Positions 17,329 to 25,002 of a stretch of 64,000 nucleotides of DNA are shown here, one piece after another; positions within the stretch are counted from its first letter, which is position 1; each line of letters starts with the position of its first letter. The notes under the pieces are model-generated. The model made no database searches and was not told the origin of the DNA. It saw only the letters and a program-made list of their open reading frames with translations. The stretch spans positions 7,121,001 through 7,185,000 of the forward strand of contig NZ_CP018047.1 of the NCBI RefSeq assembly GCF_002009175.1. Direction: 5' to 3'. The translations under genes were made by a program, and so were the position numbers. The stretch comes from Streptomyces niveus (GTDB lineage Bacteria > Actinomycetota > Actinomycetes > Streptomycetales > Streptomycetaceae).

Positions 17329-18794
17329 CGTGTGCCCAGCAGCGCGTCCACCGCGGCCCGCGCGCAGACCCGGGAGGCGCCGAAGGTGCGCACCCAGCCC
17401 CGGAAGCCGCCGAAGTCGTCGCCGGGCACCCCCATGTCGACCACCACGCAGCCGGGATACCGCTCCAGCAGCTCGTCCAGGACCGGCCGCTGCCAGGGGA
17501 ACCGGTGCGAGCTGCGCACCAGCAGCACCACATCGGCGTCCGGCCCGAACTCGTCCAGATACAGGCCGACTTCGGCCTTGATCATGCCCTCGGCGTTGTA
17601 GGTGTCGCCCGCCACCGCGAGCGCCTCGACGTCGATGCCCGCCGCGCGCAGCGGCGCCTCCACGCCCCAGGAGGCGCCGCCCTGCGCGGGTGAATGCGTC
17701 GGGTCGAGGCGTACGACCAGGGCGCGGCGCCCCTTGAGTACCGGGTCGCCGCTCACCTCCAGGACGTCGCGTGCCTGCTGTTCGCCGACCGTGTCGTCGT
17801 GCGGGACACCGGTGGCGCGCGGCCGGGTGCCGAGCTTCGCGAGACGGGCGTTCGCCTCACGCAGCCGCTCCTCGGGCAGGGTGCCGTCCTCCACGGCGGC
17901 CACCAGCGCGGCCGCCGCCGCGTCCACGTCGTCGCCGAACGCCCACGCGCCCAGGCAGAGCGCGTCCGCGCCGGCCGCGATCGCCCGGACGGCCGCCTCG
18001 GGCAGGCTCGCCACGTCCGCGATGCCGCGCATCTCCAGTGCGTCGGTGATGACGACGCCGTCGAAGCCCAGCTCCTCGCGGAGCAGCCCGGTGAGCACGG
18101 CGGGGCTGATGGTGGCGGGTACGTCGTCCAGTTGGCTGAGGTGGACGTGCGAGACCATGATGCTGTCGACGCCGGCGGCGATGGCCGCGCGGAACGGGTC
18201 GAGGTAGTGGTCCACCAGCTCCTGCCGGGACAGGTCCACCGTGGGCGTGCCGAGGTGCGCGTCGGTGGAGCTGAGTCCGTGGCCGGGGAAGTGCTTGGCG
18301 CAGGCGCTCACCCCGGCGGCCTGAAGTCCCTCCACCCAGGCCGCCGCGTGCTTGGCGACCAGCGCGCGGTCGGCGCCGAAGGTGCGGATGCCGTTGGGGG
18401 AGAGGGGGTTGACGGCCGCGTCGACGGCGGGCGCCAGATCCCAGTCGATACCGGCCTCGACCAGCGAGAGGCCGAGCTGGTAGGCGGCCTCGCGGGTGCG
18501 CCCGGGATCGTCGAGGCGGCCGAGGGCGTGGTTGCCCGGGACGGACGTACCGCCGTGGTCCTCCAGGCGGTTGACGTCACCGCCCTCCTCGTCGACGGAG
18601 AGCAGTACGTGCTCACGCAGGCCGTGCAGCGCGGTGGTCAGCTCCCGCACCTGCTCGCCGGAGGCGATGTCCTTGCCGAACAGGACGAAGCCGCCGAGTC
18701 CTTCGGCGACCCGGGCGCGCGCCCACTTCGGGACGGTCCTGCGTCCGAGCGCGGGGAACAGCACGCCGTGGGCGAGCCGGGACAGCTCGGTCAT
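17325..18794 (-). CDS. GH3 beta-N-acetylhexosaminidase
   Basis: This 489-aa glycoside hydrolase of family 3 would release GlcNAc from imported chito-oligosaccharides or muropeptides. It has the NagZ-type His/Asp dyad region KHFPGHGLSSTDAHLGTP and the nucleophile Asp in GFDGVVITDALEMRG. No signal peptide is present, so it acts in the cytosol on transported sugars. A C-terminal domain of about 150 residues follows the barrel. ATG 18794 has AGGTGAGG about 8 nt upstream; an in-frame GTG 15 nt earlier is inside that site. The neighbours (sugar importer and NagA) fit. Confidence 0.92.
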   Translation of the reverse strand: MTELSRLAHGVLFPALGRRTVPKWARARVAEGLGGFVLFGKDIASGEQVRELTTALHGLREHVLLSVDEEGGDVNRLEDHGGTSVPGNHALGRLDDPGRTREAAYQLGLSLVEAGIDWDLAPAVDAAVNPLSPNGIRTFGADRALVAKHAAAWVEGLQAAGVSACAKHFPGHGLSSTDAHLGTPTVDLSRQELVDHYLDPFRAAIAAGVDSIMVSHVHLSQLDDVPATISPAVLTGLLREELGFDGVVITDALEMRGIADVASLPEAAVRAIAAGADALCLGAWAFGDDVDAAAAALVAAVEDGTLPEERLREANARLAKLGTRPRATGVPHDDTVGEQQARDVLEVSGDPVLKGRRALVVRLDPTHSPAQGGASWGVEAPLRAAGIDVEALAVAGDTYNAEGMIKAEVGLYLDEFGPDADVVLLVRSSHRFPWQRPVLDELLERYPGCVVVDMGVPGDDFGGFRGWVRTFGASRVCARAAVDALLGTR

Positions 18795-18816
18795 GATTCG
18801 ATTCCTCACCTTGCGA

Positions 18817-18847
18817 TTGGTCTTCGTGCGGTTGGTCTTTCGTGCGG
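18817..18847 (-). repeat. Tandem pair of TTGGTCTT(T)CGTGCGG repeats
   Basis: Two adjacent copies (15 and 16 bp, differing by one inserted T) lie just upstream of the GH3 gene. Each contains TGGTCT, which equals half of the known DasR operator consensus. The halves are direct, not inverted, so a DasR site is not proven. Confidence 0.45.
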
Positions 18848-18858
18848 TCGTACCCGGA

Positions 18859-18886
18859 GGGCGCCGCGCGCCAGGGCGCGGCGCCC
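18859..18886 (-). terminator. Hairpin between permease and GH3 genes
   Basis: GGGCGCCGCGC pairs perfectly (11 bp) with GCGCGGCGCCC, 5 nt past the second permease stop. Inside an operon this could be an attenuator or a processing site that lowers expression of GH3 and NagA relative to the transporter. Confidence 0.65.
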
Positions 18887-18890
18887 GGGG

Positions 18891-19754
18891 TCAGCCCTTG
18901 ACCGCGCCGCTGGTCATGCCGCCCACGAGACGGCGCTGCACCAGCAGGAAGAAGACGAGTACGGGGATGGAGAAGATGGTCGACGCCGCGATCATCGCGC
19001 CGTAGTCGACGCTCTCCGACGTCTTGAACGACACGAGCCAGACGGGCAGCGTGTAGTTGTCCTGCGATTTCATGATCACGTAGGCGAAGATGTAGTCGTC
19101 CCACGCGTTGACGAAGGCGAAGATCGACGTCGCCACGATGCCGGGCATCAACAGGGGCAGCAGCACCCGTACGTACATCTGGAACCGCCCGCACCCGTCG
19201 ACCAGCGCGGCCTCCTCCAGCTCCACGGGGACACCGTCCACGAACCCGCGCAGCGTCCAGATCGTGAACGGCAGTACGAAGGTCATGTACGTGAGGACGA
19301 GACCGGGCAGGAAGTCCAGCCCGCCGACGGACCGCAGCATCAGATACACCGGGATGACCATGGCCGCCGCCGGGACCATCTGCACCAGCACCAGGATGAT
19401 CAGCACCGCCCTGCGGCCGGCGAACCGGAACCGCGCGATCGCTATCGCCGCGAACAGCGAGATGATCAGCGAGAGGACGACCGAGGACACCGTGACCGTC
19501 AGCGAGTTGCGGACGAATGTCCAGAAGCCGGGCTTGTCCAGGGCCCGCGTGAAGTTCTCCAGGCTGATCGGCCAGGGGACGAACTTCGGTACGGCGCTGA
19601 GGATGTCGGACCGCTCCTTGAGCGCGGTGGCCACCATCCAGTAGACGGGGAACACCATCACGGCGGAGACCGCCATCGCGATGGCGTTGTTGACGGTGCG
19701 CCTGCGGCGCGCGGGTGTGCGCCGTGCGGGCGATGACGTGGTCGGGGTGCTCAT
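18891..19754 (-). CDS. Carbohydrate ABC transporter permease, MalG type
   Basis: The 287-aa inner-membrane permease has six helices and the ABC coupling loop EEAALVDGCGRFQMYVRVLL (EAA---G motif). It pairs with the upstream MalF-type permease to form the channel. The N-terminal 30 residues are Thr/Arg-rich. Its ATG overlaps the stop of the preceding permease gene as ATGA. No ATPase gene is in the operon; in Streptomyces the shared ATPase MsiK is known to energise such importers, which I infer here. Confidence 0.93.
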   Translation of the reverse strand: MSTPTTSSPARRTPARRRRTVNNAIAMAVSAVMVFPVYWMVATALKERSDILSAVPKFVPWPISLENFTRALDKPGFWTFVRNSLTVTVSSVVLSLIISLFAAIAIARFRFAGRRAVLIILVLVQMVPAAAMVIPVYLMLRSVGGLDFLPGLVLTYMTFVLPFTIWTLRGFVDGVPVELEEAALVDGCGRFQMYVRVLLPLLMPGIVATSIFAFVNAWDDYIFAYVIMKSQDNYTLPVWLVSFKTSESVDYGAMIAASTIFSIPVLVFFLLVQRRLVGGMTSGAVKG

Positions 19755-20725
19755 ACGACATCTCCCTGCCGGGACAGCCTGCGGACGTAGGCGACGGAGA
19801 ACAGGGCGAGGATCACCACGGTCACCACCGCGACCGACGCGCCGCTCCCGTACTCGTTGCGGCTGAACGCGGTGATGTACGCGTACACGCCGAGCGTGGT
19901 GGTCGCCCCGTCGGGACCGCCCTGGGTCAGCACCCAGATCGGGGTGAACGAGTTCACCGACCAGATCACCTCGAGGATGGTGAGGATCGCGAGGACGGGC
20001 CGCATGATCGGGATGGTGATGTGGCGGAACATCTGGAGCGTGCCCGCACCGTCGAGACGGGCCGCCTCGTACAGCGACTCGGATATCTGGCCGCGCGCGG
20101 CGAACAGGGTCAGCGCCACGAACGGCAGCCCCTTCCAGACCGTCAGCAGGATGATCAGGCCGAGCGCCTGGGTGGGATGGGAGAACCAGTCGTAGACCGA
20201 CATGTCGCCGAAGAGCCGGAGCCGGGTGAGCAGCCAGTTGGCGACGCCGTACTGCGGCTGGAACATCCACTGCCAGACCAGGGTCGCCGCCACCATGGGC
20301 ATCGCCCACACCAGCACCAGGCACACGGTGAGGACGACGCGGGCCCACGGCGAGACACCCATCAGCAGGTGTGAGATCAGGAATCCCAGCACCATCAGCA
20401 GCGTCACGCACACCAGCGTGAACACCACGGTCCGCAGCAGGACGGCCAGGAAGTCGGCGTCCGTGAAGATCCGGGTGAAGTTGTCCAGGCCGATGAAGTC
20501 CGACTGCCCGGTGAACAGCGACCGGGGGCCGAACTCCCGCGTCGACAGGGTCAGCAGCCGAAGCAGGGGATAGCCCTGGATCAGCAGGAGCGCGGCCAGC
20601 GCCGGGGCGATCATCGCCCAGGGCAGCATCCGGGACCGCCGCGCCCGGCGGCGCCCGTCCGGGGGCCCGGTGCGGCGGCCCCGGTCCGGTGCGCGCACCG
20701 GACGGTGCTTCTCAGTGAGTGCCAT
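19751..20725 (-). CDS. Carbohydrate ABC transporter permease, MalF type
   Basis: This 324-aa permease has six predicted helices after an Arg-rich cytosolic N-terminus of about 30 residues. The coupling motif is EAARLDGAGTLQMFRHITIP near residue 220. It is followed at a 4-nt overlap by the MalG-type gene and preceded by the binding-protein gene with a 16-nt gap. Role: membrane channel for amino-sugar oligosaccharide uptake, inferred from GH3 and NagA in the same operon. Confidence 0.93.
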   Translation of the reverse strand: MALTEKHRPVRAPDRGRRTGPPDGRRRARRSRMLPWAMIAPALAALLLIQGYPLLRLLTLSTREFGPRSLFTGQSDFIGLDNFTRIFTDADFLAVLLRTVVFTLVCVTLLMVLGFLISHLLMGVSPWARVVLTVCLVLVWAMPMVAATLVWQWMFQPQYGVANWLLTRLRLFGDMSVYDWFSHPTQALGLIILLTVWKGLPFVALTLFAARGQISESLYEAARLDGAGTLQMFRHITIPIMRPVLAILTILEVIWSVNSFTPIWVLTQGGPDGATTTLGVYAYITAFSRNEYGSGASVAVVTVVILALFSVAYVRRLSRQGDVV

Positions 20726-20741
20726 CAGGCGTCCAGGGGTG

Positions 20742-22031
20742 TCAGTCGCTCAGCGAGTTGAAGGCGTCCGTCGCGTGCTTGTCGTACGCGGCCGACGACG
20801 AGGCGATGTCCGCACCCCTCGCGATCTTGGAGAAGAACTGTTCGTTGTAGCGCTCGGTCTCCAGAGTCGCCTCGCCGGGGCTGTTGGGCAGCGGCCGGCT
20901 CACCTTGCTGGCCTGCGAGGCGACGGTCAGCTGCTCGGGCACGCCGGCCGGGGTGAAGGACGGTGAGATCGGCAGCAGATTCAGCTCCGTCGCCATCCGC
21001 TGCTGGAACTTCTCGCCGGTGACGACCCGCAGCCAGTCCTCGGCCGCGTCCCGGTCGGGGCTGCCCGCGGCTATGCCGATGGTCGAGCCGGAGACGATCA
21101 CGGGCATCGTGCTGTCGGCGGTGTAACCGGGCATCGCGAAGAAGCCGATGTTGTCCTTCATCTCCGGGTTCTTCTCGATGACGGCGGCCGGCTCCCACGC
21201 CTTCACGTACGCCATGGCGGCCTTGCCGTCGGCGAACAGCTGGTCCTGGTCGGGGCTGTCGGTGTTGACGCCGACGGACGACGGGGTGGAGCAGGTGTTC
21301 TGGAAGGACTTCCAGGCCTTGAGACCGGCCTGGTTGGCGGGGGAGGACATCTCCGCCTGCCACTTGCCGTCCTTCTGCGAGGCGATCTTGCCGCCCTTGG
21401 CGAAGAGGAAGGGCATGCCGTTGAACCAGTACTGTCCCGGCAGGTAGAAGCCGGAGAAGTTGGCCGTGCCGGAGTTGGCGTCGGCGAGCGTGCCGCAGTG
21501 CTCCTGGAGCTCGGCGAGGGTCTTCGGGGGTGAGGTGATGCCCGCGTCCGCGAACATCTTCTTGTTGTACATGACGACCTTGGTGCCGCCGTAGAGCGGG
21601 ACGGCGTAGAGCTTGCCGTCGAACTCGGACGGACCGGAGAGGCCCGTGAGCCAGCCCTCGGAGCCCTCGAAGGACTTCTTGCTCCCCGTGAGGTCGGCGA
21701 GACCGCCGGAGTAGGTCTGCAACGGGGTCTGCGTGTTGCCCATCTCCACGATGTCCGGCGGATTGCCGCTGGCCAGCGCCGTGGTGATCTTGGTGGCCAC
21801 ACCGTCCCACTGCTGGATCTCGATGTCGACCTCCATGTCCGGATGGTCCTTCTCGAACTGGGCGGTCGCCTCCTTGATCAGCGGGTTGTCACCCGGCCCG
21901 CCGGTCATCATCCAGATCGTCAGCTTGTTGTCGGAGTCGGACTTCGCCACCCCGCCACCGCCGCACGCCGTCAGCGTGAGCGCGAGAACCGGAAGCGCCG
22001 TGAGTGCGTACCGGATCCGTGATCGGTTCAT
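20742..22031 (-). CDS. ABC transporter solute-binding lipoprotein for (amino)sugars
   Basis: The 429-aa protein has a lipoprotein signal peptide with lipobox LTAC and lipidated Cys near residue 21, so it is tethered outside the membrane. The mature part has the family 1 sugar-binding features WMMTGGPGDNPLIKEA, ALASGNPPDIVEMGN and GSTIGIAAGSPDRDAAEDWL. The ATG is 5 nt after the regulator stop codon. Operon context points to chitobiose/GlcNAc-type ligands similar to those of DasA or NgcE, but ligand identity cannot be read from sequence. Confidence 0.92.
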   Translation of the reverse strand: MNRSRIRYALTALPVLALTLTACGGGGVAKSDSDNKLTIWMMTGGPGDNPLIKEATAQFEKDHPDMEVDIEIQQWDGVATKITTALASGNPPDIVEMGNTQTPLQTYSGGLADLTGSKKSFEGSEGWLTGLSGPSEFDGKLYAVPLYGGTKVVMYNKKMFADAGITSPPKTLAELQEHCGTLADANSGTANFSGFYLPGQYWFNGMPFLFAKGGKIASQKDGKWQAEMSSPANQAGLKAWKSFQNTCSTPSSVGVNTDSPDQDQLFADGKAAMAYVKAWEPAAVIEKNPEMKDNIGFFAMPGYTADSTMPVIVSGSTIGIAAGSPDRDAAEDWLRVVTGEKFQQRMATELNLLPISPSFTPAGVPEQLTVASQASKVSRPLPNSPGEATLETERYNEQFFSKIARGADIASSSAAYDKHATDAFNSLSD

Positions 22032-22036
22032 CGTTG

Positions 22037-23323
22037 TCACCCTTCTGCCATCTGCTCGTCGTGCCTGGTGTGGGGGGCCTTGTCGTCCGTATGGGTGGTG
22101 CCGGTCCCGCCGGGGCCGGCCGTGGGGGTGGTGGGAGCCGTGGGGCACTCCGCGAGGCGGCGGACGATCAGATCGCGGTTCACGGCCACGGAGGCCGCGT
22201 CCTCGGCGCTCACGCCCAGCGAGTCGTAGAGACGGCCGAGCGAGGTCGCCATCGAGCCCAGCAGGCCCGCCGAGTCGCCGAGATCGGAGCGGCGCACGAC
22301 ACTGCGCACCCCGACCGCCTCGGCGACCCGGTCGCTGATGGCGGTCAGCCGCGCTGTGCCGAACGACTCCGAGAAGCCGCCGGTCAGGACCACCGTGCCG
22401 GGCTCGTATGCGAGCGCGACGACGGTGACCAGATGGGCCAGTGCGTCGTGCACCTCGGCGAGCACCGGCGCGTACGCCTCCGGGTCCGCGAACAGCGCAC
22501 GCGCCGTGGGGACGTGCACCCCTTGGCGGCGTGCGTACGCCACCAGGTCGGCGCCGGACAGCAGATCGCGCAGCCGCTCCTCGCGGCCGGGCAGCGGAAG
22601 CCGGCCGAACTCGCCGAGCAGGCCCGTCCTGCCGAGCAGGACCTGTCCGTCGATGGAGACGGCGGAACCGAGGCCGGTGCCCATGGCGAGCAGTACGGCG
22701 GTCTCCCTGTCCGGCAGCGATCCGTACTGGAGTTCGCCCCGCAGGGCGAGGTTGGAGTCGTTGCCGACGGCGGTCTCCACGCCCAGCAGACCGGAGACCT
22801 TCTCGATGAATCCGGTGCCCTTGATCTGGCCGAGATTGTGCGATGCCACGACGGAGCGCCCGTCGCCGGTGACGACACCGGGCAGGCCGATCGTGACCGT
22901 GTGCAGAGGCACGCCGTCACCGTGCCGGGAGACCAGGTCGGTGACCTTGCCGGCGACCCAGGCGGCGAGTTCGTCCGCCGTCGCACCGCGCGGCGTGGTG
23001 TCCCGGCTCCTGATGACGGCGCGGCCGAGCGCGTCCGCCACCACGACCCGGCAGTTGGTGCCGCCGAGGTCGACTCCGCAGACGAGGGCGGAGCGGTGGT
23101 TGAAACTCACGGTCGTGGACTGCCGGCCGGGACCTTCCCGGAGCATCCGGAAACCCTCCAGCGCGAGGGACTCGGCCATCAGGTCGTCCACGATGCGGAA
23201 CACCGTGGCCCGGCTCAGACCGGTGTCCGCGATGAGCCGCTGACGGTCCATGTCCGCGCCGGAGAGCAGGGCCGCGATCACGGCGCTCCGGTTGGAGGTG
23301 CGGGGGAGCGAGGTAGTTGCCAC
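22037..23323 (-). CDS. ROK-family transcriptional regulator
   Basis: The 428-aa protein has an N-terminal winged helix (QRLIADTGLSRATVFRIVDD, about residues 28-47) and a C-terminal ROK sugar-kinase-like domain. The ATP-binding-like DLGGTNCRVVVAD and the GNDSNLA segment are present. The usual zinc motif CxCGxxGC after GExG is absent (GLLGEFGRLPLPGREERL). It is the first gene of the operon rather than divergent from it. The GTG at 23323 has AGAGGAATT upstream. It probably represses the operon and responds to a GlcNAc-type sugar or its phosphate. Confidence 0.9.
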   Translation of the reverse strand: MATTSLPRTSNRSAVIAALLSGADMDRQRLIADTGLSRATVFRIVDDLMAESLALEGFRMLREGPGRQSTTVSFNHRSALVCGVDLGGTNCRVVVADALGRAVIRSRDTTPRGATADELAAWVAGKVTDLVSRHGDGVPLHTVTIGLPGVVTGDGRSVVASHNLGQIKGTGFIEKVSGLLGVETAVGNDSNLALRGELQYGSLPDRETAVLLAMGTGLGSAVSIDGQVLLGRTGLLGEFGRLPLPGREERLRDLLSGADLVAYARRQGVHVPTARALFADPEAYAPVLAEVHDALAHLVTVVALAYEPGTVVLTGGFSESFGTARLTAISDRVAEAVGVRSVVRRSDLGDSAGLLGSMATSLGRLYDSLGVSAEDAASVAVNRDLIVRRLAECPTAPTTPTAGPGGTGTTHTDDKAPHTRHDEQMAEG

Positions 23324-23464
23324 AATTCCTCTCACTCTGAGATTAATTCGGTGGCGCAACTTTAGGCACAGCCGACCGACGAAAACCAGACATGCGGCGC
23401 ATCACGTTCCGGTAAACGCGACCCGTACCGGCGACGCCGCCCGGCACGGACGTACGCTGGCGCG

Positions 23465-23596
23465 ATGGCGACCTTCGAACCCGGAGACCTCGGGACGGAC
23501 TTCACGGCGGACTTCCTGGCGGACCCGGATCCGTACGACGCGTCGACGCGCGAGCGGGGGCCGGTGCGCGGGATCCGCGGGGCCGGCAGAGCATGA
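23465..23596 (+). pseudogene. 43-codon mini-ORF resembling a cytochrome P450 N-terminus
   Basis: The frame encodes a 43-aa peptide with DFLADPDPYDASTRERGPVR, which resembles the start of Streptomyces P450s (FLADPYPVYARLRERGPV). Nothing of the rest of a P450 (heme loop, ExxR) follows. Its stop overlaps the deformylase start as ATGA, so it may be translated and couple deformylase expression. It could be a decayed P450 gene fused by deletion to its neighbour; chance resemblance is possible. Confidence 0.5.
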
Positions 23597-24129
23597 GAGG
23601 CAAGCCGATCCCCGGCAGCGCCGGGCGTGTCAGACCTCTGCGGATGCTCGGTGACCCCACCCTGCACGCGCCGTGCGAACCCGTCACGGACTTCGGGCCG
23701 TCACTGGCCCGGCTGGTCGAGGACCTGTTCGCGACGATGTACCGGGCGAACGGGGTCGGACTGGCGGCCAATCAGATCGGCGTGCCACTGCGGGTGTTCG
23801 TCTTCGACTGCCCCGACGACGAGGACGTCCGCCATCTCGGACACATCGTCAATCCCCGTCCGACGCTCACGGACGGGGTCACCGTGCGGGGCGCCGAGGG
23901 GTGTCTCTCGCTGCCGGGACTCGAAGCGGGGACGGAGCGGTTCGACCACGCGGTGGTGGAGGGGGTGACGGCGGACGGCGAACCCGTACGGATCGACGGC
24001 ACCGGGTTCTTCGCGCGCTGTCTCCAGCACGAGTGCGACCACCTGGAGGGGCTGGTCTACCCGGACCGGCTGACGGGCTGGCGCAAGGCCAAGGTGCTGC
24101 GCGCGGCGCGCCGCGCGTCATGGAGCTGA
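23593..24129 (+). CDS. def: Peptide deformylase
   Basis: The 178-aa metalloenzyme removes the formyl group from nascent proteins. All three family motifs are intact: GVGLAANQIGV, EGCLSLPG with the metal Cys, and QHECDHLEG with two metal His and the catalytic Glu. Streptomyces have several deformylases, and this is one of the paralogues. The ATG overlaps the preceding mini-ORF stop. Alternative starts downstream would cut into the first helix. Cytosolic. Confidence 0.95.
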   Translation: MRGKPIPGSAGRVRPLRMLGDPTLHAPCEPVTDFGPSLARLVEDLFATMYRANGVGLAANQIGVPLRVFVFDCPDDEDVRHLGHIVNPRPTLTDGVTVRGAEGCLSLPGLEAGTERFDHAVVEGVTADGEPVRIDGTGFFARCLQHECDHLEGLVYPDRLTGWRKAKVLRAARRASWS

Positions 24130-24181
24130 CCTCCGGGCGTCTCCACGCCTCCGCCCGGAGCGGTCCACGCGCGACGTGGCG

Positions 24182-24850
24182 TCAGAGCCCCGGACTGCCC
24201 GCCCGGTCGTCCACCAACGACAGCCTGCCCCACAGCAGATCGGCCAGGCTGCTGGCCAACTGGGCGCGTGAGCAAGGGCGTTCGCCGAGCCACCAGTCAC
24301 CGGCCGCGTGCATCATGCCGACGATCCCGTGGCCCCACACGCGGGCCAGTTGCGCGCTGTCGGGGCCGAGGTCGACCCGCTCCTCGATGACGGTGGCCAA
24401 CTCCTCGCCGAGACGGCGCAGCAGCGGGGCCGAGTGGCGGCCCACGTCGAAGCCCCGTTCGGGGAGTTGGGTGTCGGCGTCGGCGGCGCTGGCAGCGCCG
24501 TCTGCGGGGTGCATCAGGAACCGGTACACCTGGGGGCGCGCCTCGATCGCCGCGAGATACGTGTCGAGTGTGGCCTCCACCCGTGCGCGGCGGTCGGCGG
24601 GCGCGTCGAGCGCCGCCTTCAACGCGCTGAGCAGCGCGTCCGTATGACGCTTCGCCAGGGCGCGGTAGAGCCCGCCCTTGTCACCGAAGTGGCGGTAGAG
24701 GATCGGCTTGGTGATACCGGCCTCGGCCGCGATGGCGTTCATGGAGGCTTTCGGCCCGTCACGCAGGACGACCCTGTCGGCGGCCTCCAGGAGTTGGCGG
24801 CGGCGCTGATGGGCCGAGCGGTGCTGGTCGGCCTGCTGTGTGGTCCCCAT
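24182..24850 (-). CDS. TetR-family transcriptional regulator
   Basis: This 222-aa repressor has a TetR helix-turn-helix, SMNAIAAEAGITKPILYRHF, near residues 37-56. The ligand domain has the pattern RPQVYRFLMHP and GHGIVGMMHAAGDWWLGE seen in regulators of fatty-acid-related genes. It is divergent from an acyl-CoA dehydrogenase gene with a strong palindrome between them, so it most likely represses that gene and senses an acyl-CoA. Its ATG lies about 100 nt from the palindrome. Confidence 0.92.
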   Translation of the reverse strand: MGTTQQADQHRSAHQRRRQLLEAADRVVLRDGPKASMNAIAAEAGITKPILYRHFGDKGGLYRALAKRHTDALLSALKAALDAPADRRARVEATLDTYLAAIEARPQVYRFLMHPADGAASAADADTQLPERGFDVGRHSAPLLRRLGEELATVIEERVDLGPDSAQLARVWGHGIVGMMHAAGDWWLGERPCSRAQLASSLADLLWGRLSLVDDRAGSPGL

Positions 24851-24935
24851 GGGTGTCTCCCCGCCCGTGCGATTCCGTGACGCCCCGGCAACGTAACACC
24901 AAGCCCGCCTTCGACGCAGATCAGCCCGCCGCAGG

Positions 24936-24965
24936 TTGACATCCTCTACTTGCCGGTAACAGACT
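24936..24965 (+). promoter_or_regulatory. Promoter of the acyl-CoA dehydrogenase gene
   Basis: A consensus TTGACA at 24936-24941 is followed after 18 bp by CAGACT (24960-24965), a fair match to the Streptomyces -10. The -10 falls inside the palindrome described next. Confidence 0.55.
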
Positions 24966-24984
24966 GTTGTTACCGTAAGTAACA
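24954..24984. promoter_or_regulatory. TetR operator: overlapping palindromes
   Basis: CGGTAACA and TGTTACCG are perfect 8-bp arms around GACTGT (24954-24975). The right arm is reused in a second repeat, TGTTAC-CGTAA-GTAACA (24968-24984). Both lie over the -10 and start region of the acyl-CoA dehydrogenase gene, as expected for repression by the divergent TetR protein. Confidence 0.75.
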
Positions 24985-25002
24985 GTAGTGCTGGAGGAGA
25001 CG

